From Thermohalobaculum sp039027855 (lineage in GTDB: Bacteria; Pseudomonadota; Alphaproteobacteria; Rhodobacterales; Rhodobacteraceae), in the NCBI GenBank assembly GCA_039027855.1, contig JBCCJI010000016.1, forward strand, positions 1 to 64,000: a DNA stretch of 64,000 nucleotides, read 5' to 3'. A model generated the notes under the pieces. The model had not been told where the DNA came from. It did not search any database and saw only the letters and a list, made by a program, of their open reading frames with translations. A program made the position numbers and the translations under genes. Numbering within the stretch: position 1 is the stretch's first letter; each line of letters starts with the position of its first letter. Shown in pieces: positions 51,174 through 59,813 of this stretch.

Positions 51174-52172
51174 ATGGAGTTCGGGTTTCGCCAGGAAAGC
51201 GCCCGCCCCGCCGCCGTCGATCAGCAACAGACGCTGAACCGGCGACTGGCACAGCTGAACGACGCCCTCGGTTCGGGCCTCGCAGCCGATCCCGTCGCCG
51301 ATGCCGGCGGCCGCACGGCGCGGCTGACCGAGGCCGAGGCCCGCGACAGCCTGGACGCGGCGTTGCTGGTACAGCACGACGCGGCCGAACGGCTGGCCAA
51401 AAGCGGTCAGGTCGCCCTCGGCGCCGTCAGCGAGGGGCTTGATGCGCTGGCCGAGGTGCTGATCCTAACGACTGAGGGCGCGCAGCCCGGCACCGACACT
51501 GTGCGGGATCGCGCGACAGAGACGCTGGCCGACATGGCCACGCTCATGAACACCTCGGTCGGGCGGGATTTCGTCTTCGCCGGTGCCACATCGACGACGC
51601 CGCCCATCGACACCGCGGCGCTCGATACGCTGACAACGGCGATCTCGGCCTACGTGCCGACCTCAGACCCGCTTAACGAGCAGTTCGACGCTTTTCTCAC
51701 CGCCAACGCGCCGCTGGTCGATGCGGTCTTCGCAGGCTCTGCCACGCCCCGGGCCACCATCACCGGCCCACTGGGTGAGATCACGCCCGATGCGCTGACC
51801 ACCGAGAGCCTCGCGACCGAACAGGCCTTCACCGCCGTGCTGCGCCCGCTTTTCATCGGGCTGAAGGCCGACAGCACCACGCCGGGCGAGACCACCGCCG
51901 CCCTGCAGCAGGCCGCCGCCGGGCTGAAGACCGCCGCAGAAGGTCAGATCGAGGGGCAGGCACGGCTCGGCGCCTTCGAAGCGCGGCTCGAGCGGTCAGC
52001 AACCTTTCTTGAAACCCGCCGCGATCTGCTGCTGGAGGAGCGCCGCGACGCACTGGTCGCTGATCCGCTGGAGACGTCGGTGGAACTCTTCCAGGCCCAG
52101 TCGCAGCTGGAGGCTTCGATCGATGCGCTGGCCCGGATCCTGTCGCTCGACATCTCCGAGCGTTTGCGATGA
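51174..52172 (+). CDS. flgL: Flagellar hook-associated protein FlgL (HAP3)
   Basis: A 332-residue flagellin-related protein. The N-terminal helices (TLNRRLAQLNDALGSGLAAD) and the C-terminal DPLETSVELFQAQSQLEASI are flagellin/FlgL-like, and TSVGRDFVFAGA matches the FlgL domain. Identity is supported mainly by position between flgK and flgI, since the sequence is divergent. Its stop overlaps the flgI start (ATGA). Confidence 0.87.
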   Translation: MEFGFRQESARPAAVDQQQTLNRRLAQLNDALGSGLAADPVADAGGRTARLTEAEARDSLDAALLVQHDAAERLAKSGQVALGAVSEGLDALAEVLILTTEGAQPGTDTVRDRATETLADMATLMNTSVGRDFVFAGATSTTPPIDTAALDTLTTAISAYVPTSDPLNEQFDAFLTANAPLVDAVFAGSATPRATITGPLGEITPDALTTESLATEQAFTAVLRPLFIGLKADSTTPGETTAALQQAAAGLKTAAEGQIEGQARLGAFEARLERSATFLETRRDLLLEERRDALVADPLETSVELFQAQSQLEASIDALARILSLDISERLR

Positions 52173-53350
52173 GGCCCCGCGCCCAGGAGAGCCGCGCGAG
52201 AGCCGCTGTCGCCACGGTCGCGGCCCGCCGTGTCGTCGCGGCGACGGTCTGCTTCCTCACCCTCTGGCTCGCCACCGCCTTTGTGCTGGCGCCAGCCGTC
52301 GGCCTCGCCCAGCCCAGGATCAAGGATCTCGTCACGCTGGAGGCCGCCGCCCCGGTGCGCCTTGTGGGCTACGGTCTCATCACCGGGCTCGACGACACGG
52401 GCGACAATCTCGCGCGCTCGGATGCGACGCGCGAGGCGCTGATCGCCTGGTATGACCGCCTCGGTCTGCCGATCGACCGGGACATCCGGCTGACAGGGCG
52501 CAGTACCGCCCTTGTGCTTGTCACCGCCGAGACGCCGCCCTTCCCCTCCAGCGGCGCGCGCTTCGATCTCTCGGTCGCGGTTGCGGGCGACGCCTCCAGC
52601 CTGCTCGGCGGTGAGCTGTTGATGTCGCCCCTCTACGGCGAAGACGGCGAGATCTATGCCGTCGGCAGCGGCGCCGTGGTGATCTCGGGCCTGACCGCCG
52701 AGGGCCAGGCCGCCGCAGTGACCGAAGGCGTGCCCACGGTCGGCAAGGTCCCCGGGGGCGGTCGGCTCGACCGATCCATCGACCACGGTCTCGGAGCGGC
52801 CGGGCGGCTCCGCCTCGTGCTCCGCGACCCCGATTTCACCACCGCGCGGCGGATCGTGGAGCGCATCAACGCCCATCTCGGCCGCCCCGTCGCCGGCTGG
52901 CGCGACCCCGGCAGCGTCGAGCTTGACGTGGCCCGCGCAGGCCTTGCCCCGGCCAGTCTGATCGCCGAGGTCGAGGCTCTCCGCATCGCGCCCGACAGCC
53001 CCGCCCGCGTGATCATCGACCAGAAATCCGGCACCATCGTCATGGGCGAGAACGTGCGGATCTCCAAGGTCGCGATCAGCCAGGGCAACCTGACCGTGCG
53101 CGTCGAGGAGACACCCCTCGCCGTGCAGCCCAACCCCTTCGCCCGGGGCGAGACGGTGGTCGTGCCCCGCACCGATATCCAGATCGATGTCGATGGCACC
53201 GATCGTCTCGCCATCGTGGATGAGAGCACGACGCTCGCCGATCTGGTCTCCGGCCTGAACGCGCTCGGCATCGGCCCACGCGACATGATCGATATTCTCG
53301 TGGCGATCGATGCCGCCGGCGCCCTGCACGCCGATCTCGTCATCGAATGA
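52169..53350 (+). CDS. flgI: Flagellar P-ring protein FlgI
   Basis: A 393-residue periplasmic ring protein around the flagellar rod. An extended signal peptide ends near residue 48 (FLTLWLATAFVLAPAVGLAQ). The mature protein begins RIKDLVTLEAAAPVRLVGYG and has LITGLDDTGDN. RFDLSVAVAGDASSLLGGEL and the C-terminal VDESTTLADLVSGLNALGIG are diagnostic. The first 25 residues are unusually Arg/Ala-rich, so a later start is possible. It is the last gene of the flagellar run here. Confidence 0.95.
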   Translation: MRPRAQESRARAAVATVAARRVVAATVCFLTLWLATAFVLAPAVGLAQPRIKDLVTLEAAAPVRLVGYGLITGLDDTGDNLARSDATREALIAWYDRLGLPIDRDIRLTGRSTALVLVTAETPPFPSSGARFDLSVAVAGDASSLLGGELLMSPLYGEDGEIYAVGSGAVVISGLTAEGQAAAVTEGVPTVGKVPGGGRLDRSIDHGLGAAGRLRLVLRDPDFTTARRIVERINAHLGRPVAGWRDPGSVELDVARAGLAPASLIAEVEALRIAPDSPARVIIDQKSGTIVMGENVRISKVAISQGNLTVRVEETPLAVQPNPFARGETVVVPRTDIQIDVDGTDRLAIVDESTTLADLVSGLNALGIGPRDMIDILVAIDAAGALHADLVIE

Positions 53351-53450
53351 TCCCGCGGCGCACGCAGGCCCGGCGCCCTCGGCGAGTGTAGCGTCGCCTC
53401 AGCGACGGGCCGGGCCCGCTCGATCCCTGCCCGGCCTCAAGGCAAGAAAC

Positions 53451-53497
53451 GCCTGATGGGCGGACCGACCGGGTTACCCCAAGCCCATCAGGCTTTT
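53451..53497 (+). terminator. Probable terminator of the flagellar operon
   Basis: A perfect 11-bp inverted repeat, GCCTGATGGGC (53451-53461) and GCCCATCAGGC (53483-53493), with a 21-nt loop and TTTT directly after. It lies 101 bp downstream of flgI. Confidence 0.65.
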
Positions 53498-53603
53498 GGG
53501 CAACCCTCACATCTGCGTTGGCCTTGGGCAGGCAGCGCGGTGATGCGAAGCACAACAGGGACTCATCGCCGCGACCAGCCGCGATCCCGCCTGGCTCAAG
53601 GGC

Positions 53604-54641
53604 TCAGTCCAATGGGTCGAACGCGGCCGGGACGTCCCAACCCAGCATCTCCCAGGTACGCGCCATGTGATCGGGGAGCGGTGCGCTGACCGATACCTGG
53701 TGCCCGGCCTTTCGCGGATGCGGAAAATCGAGCCGCACGGCATGCAGGTGCAACTTGCGGCTCAGACCGCGGCCAAGGCTGGCGCCCCAACCGTCACCAA
53801 GGTTCTCCTGCCCGCGCCCGCCATATTTACCATCGCCGACGATCGGGGTGCCGAGCGCCGCCATATGCACGCGCAGCTGGTGGGTCCGCCCGGTCAGCGG
53901 GCGCATCAGCACGGCCGAGGCCCGGCCGCCCACCATCTCGACCACGCGATACTCGGTCACCGCATGCTGCGCGCCGTCGGTGACATCGATTTCGTCGGGA
54001 TGGACCGGGCGCATCTTCTCCGCGCCATGCCCACCCGCCTTCACCACCCCCCAGCGGATCGTCCCTGCGACCGGTTTCGGCTGTCCGGCAACGGCCGCCA
54101 GATAGGTCTTCTCGACCGAGCGCGAACGAAACGCCTTGGTCAGCGCCGTCGCCGCAGCACCGCTCCGCGCCAACACCAGGAGGCCCGAGGTATCGCGGTC
54201 GAGCCGGTGGACCAGCCGCGGCGCCTCTTCGCGCCCAAAACGGAGACCGCGGAGCGCCGCATCGACATGGACCCGCTGCGCTGTCCCGCCTTGTGTCGCG
54301 AGGCCTGCGGGCTTGTCGATGATCAGCACGTCATCGTCATGAAAGACGATGCGGGCCTTAAGATCGGCGACCAGTGCCGGATCCGGGGCCGGGGCTTGCG
54401 CTGAACGCCGTTCATCCCTCGCATTAGTCAGCGCCTCTGGCAGTGGCGGCACGCGGATCGTCTGGCCGGGCGCCACGCGGGTCGATGCCTTTACCCGTCC
54501 GCCATCGACGCGCAGCTCACCCTTTCGGCAGAAGCGCTCGACCATGCCCTGCGTCACCTGGGGAAAACGCCGTTTCAGCCAGCGGTCGAGCCGCTGCTCC
54601 GCCTCATCGTCGCCTACCGTAAGCTGGGCAACACCGCTCAC
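53604..54641 (-). CDS. rluC: RluC/RluD-type ribosomal pseudouridine synthase
   Basis: A 345-residue enzyme that converts uridine to pseudouridine in 23S rRNA. An N-terminal S4 domain (QRLDRWLKRRFPQVTQGMVE) is followed by the catalytic domain with VLIIDKPAGLATQGG (about 108) and the catalytic aspartate in RLVHRLDRDTSGLLVLA (about 146-162). The C-terminal motif is LTGRTHQLRVHMAALG. The GTG start at 54641 overlaps the stop of fluC by 4 bp. RluC rather than RluD is inferred from general form only. Confidence 0.9.
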   Translation of the reverse strand: MSGVAQLTVGDDEAEQRLDRWLKRRFPQVTQGMVERFCRKGELRVDGGRVKASTRVAPGQTIRVPPLPEALTNARDERRSAQAPAPDPALVADLKARIVFHDDDVLIIDKPAGLATQGGTAQRVHVDAALRGLRFGREEAPRLVHRLDRDTSGLLVLARSGAAATALTKAFRSRSVEKTYLAAVAGQPKPVAGTIRWGVVKAGGHGAEKMRPVHPDEIDVTDGAQHAVTEYRVVEMVGGRASAVLMRPLTGRTHQLRVHMAALGTPIVGDGKYGGRGQENLGDGWGASLGRGLSRKLHLHAVRLDFPHPRKAGHQVSVSAPLPDHMARTWEMLGWDVPAAFDPLD

Positions 54642-55012
54642 AGCAGCACCCGTCGCGCAAGCCAAAGACCCAGCGCCAACGCCGCGAGAGACGCCGCGAC
54701 CGAACCGGCAATGTACCCCGCCGCGGCCAGCATGCGCCCGCGCTCCACCAGAAAGAGGGCATCGAGCGAGAAGGCAGAGAAGGTGGTGAACCCGCCCAGC
54801 ACGCCGGTCAGCAGAAACGGCGCGAAACGCCCAAACTGACCCTTCTCCAGCAGCACGACCGCCAGCAGCCCCATGATCAACGATCCCGCGACATTGACCA
54901 TCATGGTGCCCCAGGGAAACCCGGGCAGCGCGCGGCTGATTGCGCCAACGGCGAGGAAACGGGCCGAGGCTCCAACGGCGCCGCCCAGAGCCACTGCGAA
55001 GACCGCATTCAT
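54638..55012 (-). CDS. fluC: Fluoride efflux channel FluC/CrcB
   Basis: A 124-residue dual-topology channel with four helices. Conserved elements are ALGGAVGASARFLAVG, FPWGTMMVNVAGSLIMG (the N in helix 2 faces the pore) and LTGVLGGFTTFSAFSLD (the F/T/S pore track). ATG 55012 overlaps the rarA stop by 4 bp. It sits between rarA and rluC with overlaps on both sides, implying a three-gene operon. Confidence 0.95.
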   Translation of the reverse strand: MNAVFAVALGGAVGASARFLAVGAISRALPGFPWGTMMVNVAGSLIMGLLAVVLLEKGQFGRFAPFLLTGVLGGFTTFSAFSLDALFLVERGRMLAAAGYIAGSVAASLAALALGLWLARRVLL

Positions 55013-56364
55013 GCGCCGTCTCCCGGGGGACCGCCAGCCTGGAGCTCGGCACGCCGCGCTGCGAACCACGCGAGGCGCCGTGCCATTTCTCGCTCGTGCC
55101 CCCGCTCTACCGGGGCATAGAACGCGGGGCGCGCCATGGCCTCGGGAAAGTAGTCCTGCCCCGAAAACCCGTCCTCAGCGTCGTGGTCATAAGCGTAAGC
55201 CGCACCGAAACCCTGCTCTTTCATCAGCCCGGTCGGCGCATTCAGGATATGCATGGGCGGAGGGAGATGCGCCGTCTCGCGCGCGGCACGCTGCGCCGCC
55301 TTGAACGCCGCATAGACCGCGTTCGACTTCGGCGCGAGGGCCAGCGCCACGACCGCCTCGGCCAGCGCGAGCTCGCCCTCCGGGCTGCCGAGGCGCTCGT
55401 AGATGTCCCAGGCATCGAGACAGCGGCGCGCGGCCTCGGGCTCGGCCAGGCCGACATCCTCGATCGCCATTCGGGTGATGCGCCGCGCCAAGTAGCGCGG
55501 ATCCTCGCCCCCCTCCAGCATCCGGGCAAACCAGTAGAGCGCCGCGTCCGGGTCAGAGCCGCGGACCGATTTATGCAATGCTGAGATCAGGTTGTAATGC
55601 GCATCGCCCGACTTGTCGTACAGCGCCGCGCGACGGTTGAGCCGGGCCGTCAGCGTCGCCCGATCGGCCGGATCGGGGCCAAGCGTCGCCGCCTGCTCGG
55701 CCAGCGTCATGAGCGCGCGGCCGTCGCCCGCAGCCATGTCGATCAGCGCCGCGCGCGCATCGGGCGACAGCGGCAGGAGACCAAGCGCCCCCTCAGCCCG
55801 CACAAGCAGCGCGTCCAGCGCCTCAGGCGACAGGGCCACAAGCCGCAGGACCTGTGCGCGGCTCAGCAATGCGGCGTTCAGCTCGAAGGACGGGTTCTCG
55901 GTCGTGGCGCCGATCAGCACCACGCGTCCCGCCTCCATATGCGGCAGGAACGCATCCTGCTGCGCCTTGTTAAAGCGGTGGATCTCGTCGACGAACAAGA
56001 GCGTCTGTCGGCCATTGGCATAGCGCGCCGTTGCCGCATCGAACACCTTTCGCAGGTCGGCGACCCCGGTGAAGACCGCCGAGACCTGCACGAAGACCAT
56101 CTCGGCATGGTCCGCGAGCAGCCGGGCGATGGTGGTCTTGCCGCAGCCGGGCGGGCCCCAAAGGATCAGCGAGCCGAGGCTGCCCGCCGCCAGCATCGCG
56201 CCAAGCGCGCCCTCACCGCCCAGCAGGTGCTCCTGGCCCGCCACGTCCTCCAGACGCGAAGGCCGCAGACGCTCGGCAAGCGGCTGCGGCCCCGGTGTCG
56301 GCTGCGGTTCAGTTCGCGGGCCGCTGGTCTCAGCCGGGTCGAGGCGGTCGAACAGATCGCTCAT
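55009..56364 (-). CDS. rarA: Replication-associated recombination protein RarA (MgsA)
   Basis: A 451-residue AAA+ ATPase of the clamp-loader family acting at stalled forks. Walker A is LWGPPGCGKTTIARLLA (about 69-85), Walker B LLFVDEIHRFNKAQQDAF, sensor 1 VLIGATTENPSFELN. The C-terminal tetramerisation region contains ALHKSVRGSDPDAALYW and NAVYAAFKAAQRAA. ATG 56364 begins the conserved SDLFDRL. First of rarA-fluC-rluC. Confidence 0.95.
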   Translation of the reverse strand: MSDLFDRLDPAETSGPRTEPQPTPGPQPLAERLRPSRLEDVAGQEHLLGGEGALGAMLAAGSLGSLILWGPPGCGKTTIARLLADHAEMVFVQVSAVFTGVADLRKVFDAATARYANGRQTLLFVDEIHRFNKAQQDAFLPHMEAGRVVLIGATTENPSFELNAALLSRAQVLRLVALSPEALDALLVRAEGALGLLPLSPDARAALIDMAAGDGRALMTLAEQAATLGPDPADRATLTARLNRRAALYDKSGDAHYNLISALHKSVRGSDPDAALYWFARMLEGGEDPRYLARRITRMAIEDVGLAEPEAARRCLDAWDIYERLGSPEGELALAEAVVALALAPKSNAVYAAFKAAQRAARETAHLPPPMHILNAPTGLMKEQGFGAAYAYDHDAEDGFSGQDYFPEAMARPAFYAPVERGHEREMARRLAWFAARRAELQAGGPPGDGA

Positions 56365-56428
56365 CACCGCCCCTCCCTGACACGTCGCCTTTGATCGCCC
56401 GTCGCGGCATCCGCCGCGCCACAGCCGG

Positions 56429-56857
56429 TCAGTCGTCGTAGGTGGCCAGCGCCTCTTGCGCTTCCTGGCGCGCGCGGTCGCTCTGCCCTCGGGCATCCTC
56501 ATCGCGCTCGACCAGTTCGATGATCGCCATGGGCGCCATGTCACCATAGCGGAAACCCGCCTTCAGAACGCGCGCGTAACCGCCGGGCCGCTCTTTGTAA
56601 CGGGGCCCGAGCACGTCGAAGAGCTTCTTCACCATATCGTGCTGCTTGATCTTCGAGGTCGCGAGTCGGCGGTTGTGCACGCTGTCAACCCTTGCAAGCG
56701 TGATCAGCTTCTCGACCACCGGGCGCAGTTCCTTGGCCTTCGGCAGGGTCGTCTTGATCTGCTCATGCTCGATCAGGGCGCAGGCCATGTTGGCGAACAT
56801 GGCCTTGCGGTGCTCGGCGGTGCGGTTCAGCTTCCGCGGGCCATTGCGATGGCGCAT
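56429..56857 (-). CDS. rplQ: 50S ribosomal protein L17
   Basis: A 142-residue protein beginning RHRNGPRKLNRTAEHRKAMF, the universal L17 start. LITLARVDSVHNRRLA follows, and YARVLKAGFRYGDMAPMAII completes the core. The end is an acidic/charged tail. It is the last gene of the alpha operon, separated from rpoA by about 150 bp containing two palindromic repeats, which is longer than usual. Confidence 0.98.
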   Translation of the reverse strand: MRHRNGPRKLNRTAEHRKAMFANMACALIEHEQIKTTLPKAKELRPVVEKLITLARVDSVHNRRLATSKIKQHDMVKKLFDVLGPRYKERPGGYARVLKAGFRYGDMAPMAIIELVERDEDARGQSDRARQEAQEALATYDD

Positions 56858-56949
56858 CTCTCATCTCCGTCCACGGGTTTTATACTTTGTGGCGGCCTTG
56901 GTCCGGGTCTTTCCCGGGGCCTCTTTGGGGCGTTCGCCCAGGGTCCGAA

Positions 56950-56972
56950 GGTGGGGAGGATCCCCACCCTAC
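56950..56972 (-). repeat. 23-bp palindromic repeat, copy 4
   Basis: GGTGGGGAGGATCCCC followed by ACCCTAC, the inverse of the family consensus. Core arms GGTGGGGA and TCCCCACC. It lies 9 bp from copy 5, back to back, in the rpoA-rplQ gap. Confidence 0.85.
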
Positions 56973-56981
56973 GGGGTCGCG

Positions 56982-57004
56982 GTAGGGTGGGGTTCGACCC
57001 CACC
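56982..57004 (+). repeat. 23-bp palindromic repeat, copy 5
   Basis: GTAGGGTGGGGTTCGACC followed by CCACC, identical to copy 1. It ends 2 bp before the rpoA stop codon and, with copy 4, could form a larger hairpin in the rpoA-rplQ transcript. Confidence 0.85.
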
Positions 57005-57006
57005 TC

Positions 57007-58023
57007 TTAAAAATGGTCCTCGAACTTCTTGGCGAGGTCTTCGATGTTCTCCGGCGGCCACTGAGGCACGTCCATGCCGAGATGCAGACCCATGGTGGTC
57101 AGCACCTCCTTGATCTCATTCAGCGACTTCCGGCCGAAGTTCGGGGTGCGCAGCATCTCCGCCTCGGTCTTCTGGATGAGGTCGCCGATATAGACAATAT
57201 TGTCGTTCTTCAGGCAGTTGGCCGAGCGCACCGAAAGCTCGAGCTCATCGACCTTCTTCAGCAGCAGTGGGTTGAACTCCAGCTCCTCGTCGCTGTCGTA
57301 GCGGCCCGCTTCCTTCGGCTCTTCGAAATTGATGAAGGTCTGCAACTGGTCCTGCAGGATCCGCGCGGCATAGGCCAGGCTGTCCTCCGGGCTCAGCGTG
57401 CCATCCGTCTCCACCGTGATCGAGAGCTTGTCATAGTCGAGCACCTGACCCTCGCGCGTCGGCTCCACCTTGTAGGAGGCGCGGCGCACGGGGCTGTAGA
57501 TCGCATCGACCGGGATCAGCCCAATCGGCGCATCCTCGGCCCGGTTACGATCCGCGGCGACATAGCCTTTGCCTGTGTCGACTGTGATCTCCATATGCAC
57601 CGAGGCACCGTCGTCGAGATGGCAGATCACGTGATCATGGTTCACAATCTCGACGCCGCCGATCGGCGTGATATCGGCCGCGGTCACGACGCCTGGTCCG
57701 GTCGCCGACAGCTGCAGGCGCTTCGGCCCTTCGCTGTCCATCCGAACGGCCAGACCCTTGAGGTTCAGCACGATGTCGGTGACGTCCTCTCGCACGCCGG
57801 TGACCGACGAAAACTCGTGCAAAACACCGTCGATCTGCACCGCGGTAACGGCGGCCCCCTGCAGCGAGGACAGAAGCACGCGCCGCAGCGCATTGCCGAG
57901 CGTCAAGCCGAAGCCCCGTTCCAGCGGCTCGGCCACAGCGGTTGCCTTGACACTCTGATCACCATCGCCGGTGATGCGCAGTGCCGTCGGCTTGATGAGA
58001 TCCTGCCAGTTCCTGTGGATCAT
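57007..58023 (-). CDS. rpoA: RNA polymerase subunit alpha
   Basis: A 338-residue subunit. The N-terminal assembly domain has LERGFGLTLGNALRRVLLSS (about 33-52), and the C-terminal domain has LELSVRSANCLKNDNIVYIG and TPNFGRKSLNEIKEVL, which contact UP elements and activators. GGAGGACGTC directly precedes ATG 58023; the upstream ATG 58035 lies within that ribosome binding region and is rejected. It follows rpsK and precedes rplQ. Confidence 0.98.
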   Translation of the reverse strand: MIHRNWQDLIKPTALRITGDGDQSVKATAVAEPLERGFGLTLGNALRRVLLSSLQGAAVTAVQIDGVLHEFSSVTGVREDVTDIVLNLKGLAVRMDSEGPKRLQLSATGPGVVTAADITPIGGVEIVNHDHVICHLDDGASVHMEITVDTGKGYVAADRNRAEDAPIGLIPVDAIYSPVRRASYKVEPTREGQVLDYDKLSITVETDGTLSPEDSLAYAARILQDQLQTFINFEEPKEAGRYDSDEELEFNPLLLKKVDELELSVRSANCLKNDNIVYIGDLIQKTEAEMLRTPNFGRKSLNEIKEVLTTMGLHLGMDVPQWPPENIEDLAKKFEDHF

Positions 58024-58146
58024 GACGTCCTCCATGCCCGCGACGCGCCGATCCGGGACGCGCCGCCCCCGAGGAAACGAACAGACCCGCTCATGGCAGA
58101 GCGGGCCCGTCCGAACACCAAAACCGTGGCCCAGCGGCCTGCCACG

Positions 58147-58539
58147 TCAGACGCGGCGGCGCTTGGGCGGACGGCAACCGTTATGGGCGATCGGCGTGAC
58201 GTCGCGGATCGCGGTGATCGTGAAGCCCGCCGCCTGCAGCGCGCGGAGCGCGCTTTCGCGGCCTGAACCGGGACCCTGCACCTGCACCTCGAGTGTACGC
58301 ATGCCATGGTCCTGCGCCTTGCGGCCCGCATCCTCGGCGGCGACCTGAGCCGCATAGGGCGTCGATTTGCGCGAGCCTTTGAACCCCATCATCCCTGCCG
58401 ACGACCAGGAAATCATGTTGCCCTGCGCATCGGTGATCGAAATCATCGTGTTGTTGAACGACGAATTCACATGGGCGACGCCCGAGGTGATGTTCTTCGA
58501 TTGCTTGCGCCGCGGCGCGGAACGCTTTTCGCGAGCCAT
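58147..58539 (-). CDS. rpsK: 30S ribosomal protein S11
   Basis: A 130-residue protein. GVAHVNSSFNNTMISITDAQ (about 20-39), SWSSAGMMGFKGSRKSTPYA and the end DVTPIAHNGCRPPKRRRV are all diagnostic. ATG 58539 (MAREKRS) is the family start. It follows rpsM by 10 bp. Confidence 0.98.
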   Translation of the reverse strand: MAREKRSAPRRKQSKNITSGVAHVNSSFNNTMISITDAQGNMISWSSAGMMGFKGSRKSTPYAAQVAAEDAGRKAQDHGMRTLEVQVQGPGSGRESALRALQAAGFTITAIRDVTPIAHNGCRPPKRRRV

Positions 58540-58549
58540 GCCCCTCTCC

Positions 58550-58918
58550 TTACTTCTTCTTGCCGGCGATCGGCTTCGCGGGACCCTTGCGGGTGCGGGC
58601 ATTGGTATGCGTGCGCTGGCCGCGAACTGGAAGACCGCGACGGTGGCGCAGACCGCGGTAGCAACCCAGGTCCATCAGCCGCTTGATGTTCACCGCCACC
58701 TCGCGGCGCAGATCGCCCTCGACCTGCACGTTCTGGTCGATATGCTCCCGGATCGCCATAACCTCGGTATCGCTGAGCTCGTTCACCCGGCGATCCGTCG
58801 ACACATTCGTCGCGTCGCAGATCTGGCGCGCCGTGGTCGCGCCGATGCCGTGGATATATGTCAGCGCGATATGGATGCGCTTGTTCGTGGGGATGTTGAT
58901 GCCAGCGATGCGGGCCAA
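58550..58918 (-). CDS. rpsM: 30S ribosomal protein S13
   Basis: A 122-residue protein. It begins ARIAGINIPTNKRIHIALTY, with GIGATTARQICDATNV, and ends RGLPVRGQRTHTNARTRKGP plus a Lys tail, all typical. It is the first gene of the alpha operon and has a candidate promoter and a structured leader upstream (58946-59091). Confidence 0.98.
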   Translation of the reverse strand: MARIAGINIPTNKRIHIALTYIHGIGATTARQICDATNVSTDRRVNELSDTEVMAIREHIDQNVQVEGDLRREVAVNIKRLMDLGCYRGLRHRRGLPVRGQRTHTNARTRKGPAKPIAGKKK

Positions 58919-58945
58919 GGCTCGTGCTCCGTGTTCTCTCTGGTG

Positions 58946-58991
58946 CCCCGGCAGCCGGGGTCATAGCGCGTCAAACCAGCCCCGTCGGGGC
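58946..58991 (-). promoter_or_regulatory. Structured 5' leader of rpsM
   Basis: Two GC hairpins lie in the presumed rpsM leader: CCCCGGC/GCCGGGG (58946-58960) and GCCCC-GTC-GGGGC (58979-58991). In other bacteria ribosomal proteins repress their own operons through such leaders; that role here is speculation. Confidence 0.35.
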
Positions 58992-59063
58992 AAACCGGTC
59001 TGCATGACCCGGCAACCATCATTCGGATGCCTCGGCGGTAACAAACCCGTCCCGAGGCGCGCG

Positions 59064-59091
59064 AATATACGCAGGGGCGGTCTGCGGTCAA
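59064..59091 (-). promoter_or_regulatory. Candidate sigma70 promoter for the alpha operon
   Basis: On the minus strand: TTGACC (59091-59086), a 16-bp spacer, then TATATT (59069-59064). Both hexamers are close to consensus. It is located in the 249-bp gap between adk and rpsM, giving a leader of about 140 nt. Confidence 0.6.
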
Positions 59092-59167
59092 CCCGTCTGT
59101 CAAGTCTTTTTCCACCGCGGCGGACAATGCCCCGGATGCGGCATCACCAAGTGGCGAGGATCGCTGT

Positions 59168-59749
59168 CTATCCCGCCTTTTCGGCGTCCAGCACATCGGT
59201 CATCTGACGGGTCACCGCGTCGATCTCAACCGTACCGTCGATGCTGACCAGCTTGCCCGATGCGCGGTAGTAGGTAATCAGGGGTGCCGTCTCGGCGTGG
59301 TAGACGAACAGGCGCTTTTTCAGCGTCTCCTCATTGTCGTCAGCACGTGTCCCACCGGTCTCGGCCGCACGGGTCTTGATGCGGTCCACCAGATACGCGT
59401 CCGGCACCCGCATCTCGATCACCGCGTCGATCTGCATGCCCTTGTCCAAGAGAAGCGTATCCAGCGCCTCGGCCTGCGCGGTGGTCCTTGGAAAGCCGTC
59501 GAAGATCACCCCACCCGCCACGTCTGGCTGATCGAGGCGCGCGGAGACGCAGCCGGTCACGATCTCGTCCGAGACGAGCTGCCCCGCCTCCATCACCGCC
59601 TTAGCCTTCCGCCCGATATCGCTGCCTTCCGATACGGCTGCGCGCAGCATGTCGCCGGTGGAGAGCTGCACCATGCCGTGGCTCCGCACCAGGCGTTGGG
59701 CCTGCGTACCCTTGCCCGCACCCGGCGGGCCAAGAAGGATGATGTTCAC
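59168..59749 (-). CDS. adk: Adenylate kinase
   Basis: A 193-residue nucleotide kinase (ATP + AMP to 2 ADP). The P-loop is LLGPPGAGKGTQA (5-17), LSTGDMLRAAV binds AMP, and FDGFPRTTAQAEALD is the central motif. The lid region (KTRAAETGGTRADDNEETL) is the short, zinc-free form. It follows secY in the spc operon. Confidence 0.97.
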   Translation of the reverse strand: MNIILLGPPGAGKGTQAQRLVRSHGMVQLSTGDMLRAAVSEGSDIGRKAKAVMEAGQLVSDEIVTGCVSARLDQPDVAGGVIFDGFPRTTAQAEALDTLLLDKGMQIDAVIEMRVPDAYLVDRIKTRAAETGGTRADDNEETLKKRLFVYHAETAPLITYYRASGKLVSIDGTVEIDAVTRQMTDVLDAEKAG

Positions 59750-59813
59750 GGCGTCTCTCCCTTGTCCCGACCGTTCTCCGGCGCGGCTCTACGGGCCGCG
59801 TTACCGGGCCGTC

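Noticed and set aside
51944..53329. 461-residue minus-strand open frame
   Set aside because: Antisense to flgL and flgI, both of which carry family motifs.
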